Part shown: piece after piece, positions 61,868 through 64,000 of the stretch
How positions within the stretch are numbered: the stretch's first letter is position 1
Layout: each line of letters opens with the position of its first letter
Source of the DNA: Arthrobacter sp. S41
GTDB lineage: Bacteria; Actinomycetota; Actinomycetes; Actinomycetales; Micrococcaceae
Direction: 5' to 3'
Assembly (NCBI RefSeq): GCF_004320535.1
Contig: NZ_SIHY01000001.1
Coordinates: 372,001 to 436,000, forward strand
Length of the DNA: 64,000 nt
Program-made: the position numbers and the translations under genes
The notes under the pieces: generated by a model
Databases searched by the model: none
Seen by the model: only the letters and a program-made list of their open reading frames with translations
What the model was told of the DNA's origin: nothing

Positions 61868-61907
61868 AAACCGCCGGTGGGCCATGCAGCCACCGGCGGT
61901 TTTCTTT
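61868..61907 (+). terminator. Terminator of amt
   Basis: A 13-bp perfect stem (61868-61880 with 61890-61902), a 9-nt loop, then TTTCTTTT. Confidence 0.88.
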
Positions 61908-62052
61908 TACCCTGGAGCGCAGCAAGCAAACGCACAACCAGTATTGGTGTGGAGCTGGTTAGATGCAGCCTCGATTCTTGATATTCTTATAAGTCGAGTC
62001 CTGTGCGTTTTTTATACGCACCACAAGACCTATCGAAAGAAGTGCCCGGCAC

Positions 62053-63615
62053 GTGTTTAATTCACTTTCCGATCGCCTGACAGCAACCTTCAAAAACCTG
62101 CGCGGCAAGGGCCGCCTGACCGAAGCAGACATTGACGGTACCGTCCGCGAAATCCGTCGCGCCCTGCTCGACGCTGACGTTGCCGTCTCGGTGGTCCGCG
62201 CCTTTGTGGCCCAGGTGAAAGAACGTGCACTGGGCATCGAGGTCTCCGAATCTCTGAACCCAGGCCAGCAGGTCGTCAAGATCGTCAACGAAGAACTTGT
62301 TGGCATCCTCGGTGGCGAAACCCGCCGTCTGAACTTGGCCAAGAACCCTCCAACGGTGATCATGCTCGCCGGTCTACAAGGTGCTGGTAAGACCACCTTG
62401 GCCGGTAAGTTGGCTAAGCACCTGAAGTCTGAGGGCCACACCCCGATGCTGGTGGCCTGTGACCTTCAGCGTCCAAACGCTGTAAAGCAGCTACAGATCA
62501 ACGGTGAACGTGCCGGGGTACCTGTTTATGCACCGCACCCGGGTGTCTCCTCGGAATTTGATACTCCAACCGGTGACCCGGTAGTAGTAGCCCGCGACGG
62601 TATCGCTGAAGCCAAGGCTAAGCTGCACGACGTAGTCATCGTGGATACCGCCGGCCGTTTGGGTGTTGACACCGAAATGATGGCCCAGGCTGCGAACATT
62701 CGCGCTGCCATCAACCCGGACGAAGTCCTCTTTGTTATCGATGCGATGATCGGTCAAGACGCGGTCAACACCGCGCAGGCCTTCCATGAAGGCGTCGACT
62801 TCACTGGTGTCGTTCTTTCCAAGCTGGATGGCGATGCCCGTGGTGGTGCCGCACTGTCGGTAGCATCGGTGACCGGTAAGCCAGTGATGTTCGCATCCAC
62901 CGGTGAAAACCTGGACGACTTCGAGATCTTCCACCCAGATCGTATGGCTTCACGCATTCTGGACATGGGCGACGTCATGACGCTCATCGAACAGGCTGAG
63001 AAGAACTGGGACAAGGGCGAAGCCGAGCGTATGGCGAAGAAGTTCGCCGACCAGGAAGACTTCACCCTGGATGACTTCCTTCTTCAGATGGCCCAGATCA
63101 AGAAGATGGGCTCGATGAAGAAGCTGCTGGGCATGATGCCCGGTGCACAGATTTCTCGTCAGCAGCTTGAACAGTTTGATGAGCGCCAGATCGACCGTGT
63201 CGAAGCCATCGTTCGTTCGATGACCCAGCACGAACGTGTGGCTCCAAAGATCATCAATGGTTCACGCCGTGCCCGTATTGCTAAGGGTTCCGGCGTTACG
63301 GTGTCCGAGGTGAACCAGATGCTTGAACGCTTCACCGAAGCCCAGAAGATGATGAAGAAGATGGCCGCCGGTGGCGGTATTCCTGGTATGCCAGGTGCCG
63401 GTAAGGGCGCAGCTCGCAAGGCAAAGGCCAAGGGCAAGGGCAAAAAGCAGCAGAAGTTCGGTAACCCCGCCAAGGCTGCACAGGCCGAGTTGGAAGCTCA
63501 GAACAAGAAGCCAGCAGCACCTTCGGGTGCCGCGTTTGGTCAGAACGCCAATGCGGACTTCGACCCATCAAGCTTGAACCTGCCTGCAGGCTTCGAGAAG
63601 TACTTGGGTAAGTAA
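62053..63615 (+). CDS. ffh: Signal recognition particle protein Ffh
   Basis: The GTPase subunit of SRP, binding signal sequences at the ribosome and pairing with FtsY. In 520 aa it has the N and G domains with GLQGAGKTTLAGKLA (P-loop from residue ~107), the DTAGR motif, TKLDG-type KLDGDARGG, and an M domain with KLLGMMPGAQ and SRRARIAKGSG (RNA-binding). Residues after ~430 are an alkaline Gly/Ala/Lys tail. The start is GTG 62053, with a GAAAGAAG site upstream. A terminator follows at 63634. Confidence 0.96.
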   Translation: MFNSLSDRLTATFKNLRGKGRLTEADIDGTVREIRRALLDADVAVSVVRAFVAQVKERALGIEVSESLNPGQQVVKIVNEELVGILGGETRRLNLAKNPPTVIMLAGLQGAGKTTLAGKLAKHLKSEGHTPMLVACDLQRPNAVKQLQINGERAGVPVYAPHPGVSSEFDTPTGDPVVVARDGIAEAKAKLHDVVIVDTAGRLGVDTEMMAQAANIRAAINPDEVLFVIDAMIGQDAVNTAQAFHEGVDFTGVVLSKLDGDARGGAALSVASVTGKPVMFASTGENLDDFEIFHPDRMASRILDMGDVMTLIEQAEKNWDKGEAERMAKKFADQEDFTLDDFLLQMAQIKKMGSMKKLLGMMPGAQISRQQLEQFDERQIDRVEAIVRSMTQHERVAPKIINGSRRARIAKGSGVTVSEVNQMLERFTEAQKMMKKMAAGGGIPGMPGAGKGAARKAKAKGKGKKQQKFGNPAKAAQAELEAQNKKPAAPSGAAFGQNANADFDPSSLNLPAGFEKYLGK

Positions 63616-63633
63616 GCACTAGCGCGTAGAAAT

Positions 63634-63679
63634 GGACCTGCGCCGATCGTCAGTAGACGATTGGTGCAGGTCCTTTCTC
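63634..63679 (+). terminator. Terminator of ffh
   Basis: An 18-bp stem with two G-T pairs (63634-63651 with 63656-63673), AGTA loop and a TTTCTC tail. Confidence 0.85.
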
Positions 63680-63805
63680 ATCTCATGCCAGCGAGTCCTT
63701 TCAGCCAGTTGGTATCGGTTGTACCGAATGCACCGTAGGATGAGGCCATGGGGTACTCTCCCCATATTTTGGAAGCGATTAATGCTTCCGGCAAGGCGGC
63801 ACATC

Positions 63806-63934
63806 ATGTCCGACAAGTCACCACGCAAGGGCGAAGCGAAGAAGCCCACCAAATCCATCAAGGAAAAGCGCGCCGAGAAGCGGCTGAAGGGTACTGATTC
63901 GATCAGCGACCCGGTACGTAAGACTGCTAAATAA
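63806..63934 (+). CDS. Small Lys/Arg-rich conserved protein
   Basis: 42 aa from ATG 63806, with AAGG upstream. The core KSIKEKRAEKRLKG resembles the S-L-K-E-K-R-A-x-K-R motif of a widespread but uncharacterised actinobacterial mini-protein. It is highly basic and hydrophilic, with no membrane segment, so nucleic-acid binding or ribosome association is possible. The longer in-frame extension back to 63632 lies on the ffh terminator and is not coding. Confidence 0.68.
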   Translation: MSDKSPRKGEAKKPTKSIKEKRAEKRLKGTDSISDPVRKTAK

Positions 63935-64000
63935 AATACAACTTTCCGCGTTTCCACCATGCGCTGAGTATGGTCTAGCGATCTGACAGCCAAGAGCCCA

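Noticed and set aside
1-64000. CRISPR array, insertion sequence, prophage or integrase
   Set aside because: No regular repeat-spacer pattern, transposase, terminal inverted repeats or integrase gene was seen on either strand.

Overview
This 64 kb window is a piece of a Gram-positive actinobacterial chromosome, most likely from the Micrococcales and probably Micrococcaceae. The case rests on gene content and order: gltX with tRNA-Gln and tRNA-Glu, ltbR divergent from leuCD, murA-plsC-gpsA-ddl with a DUF3515 lipoprotein, recG/rsmD/coaD, DUF177-rpmF-rnc-mutM-smc-ftsY, and amt-ffh. G+C looks like the low to mid 50s percent by eye, rather low for that group. No rRNA, insertion sequence, integrase, prophage or CRISPR array was seen, and most of the window is ordinary chromosome.

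Layout. 1-1030: 3' end of gltX, then tRNA-Gln and tRNA-Glu. 1.1-5.5 kb: two adjacent dynamin-like membrane GTPases and thiL. 5.5-8.5 kb: ltbR against leuCD. 8.7-13.0 kb: murA, plsC, gpsA, ddl (envelope precursors and phospholipid), then a DUF3515 lipoprotein and an LCP ligase. 14.7-22.0 kb: a shortened FakA-like DAK2 protein, recG, rsmD, two opposite-strand genes, coaD and galU. 22.2-38.0 kb: a cell-wall glycopolymer (teichoic-acid-like) locus with an SGNH hydrolase, LCP ligase, TagGH-like ABC exporter, two GT2 enzymes, a CDP-alcohol phosphatidyltransferase with an altered motif, a Stealth phosphotransferase, TagD, two TagF-like transferases and a 1290-residue TPR/TagF/GT4 fusion. 38.3-48.0 kb: DUF177, rpmF, rnc, mutM, a secreted sugar dehydrogenase, an aldo/keto reductase, a serine hydrolase and smc. 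48.1-52.9 kb: a hydrolase-TPR protein, a TarS/TarP-like glycosyltransferase and an MFS exporter, lying between smc and ftsY, which are adjacent in many actinobacteria. 53.1-63.9 kb: ftsY, a patch of surface proteins (one broken by an in-frame stop), an OafA-type acyltransferase, a lipoprotein, amt, ffh and a tiny Lys-rich protein.

How it fits together. TagD makes CDP-glycerol; the TagF-like and Stealth enzymes can polymerise or transfer phosphodiester-linked units; the GT2/GT4 enzymes and the TarS-like enzyme can add sugars; the ABC pair can export the polymer; the LCP proteins can attach it to peptidoglycan; and the OafA-like protein could O-acetylate it. gpsA supplies glycerol-3-phosphate and galU supplies UDP-glucose. 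The most original material is the triple fusion, the H-for-D change in the CDP-alcohol transferase, the nonsense codon in the SH3/GGCT protein with a perfect 36-bp tandem repeat upstream, an 11-bp-periodic GlnR-like array upstream of amt, and a decayed HTH regulator next to a 10-bp inverted repeat.
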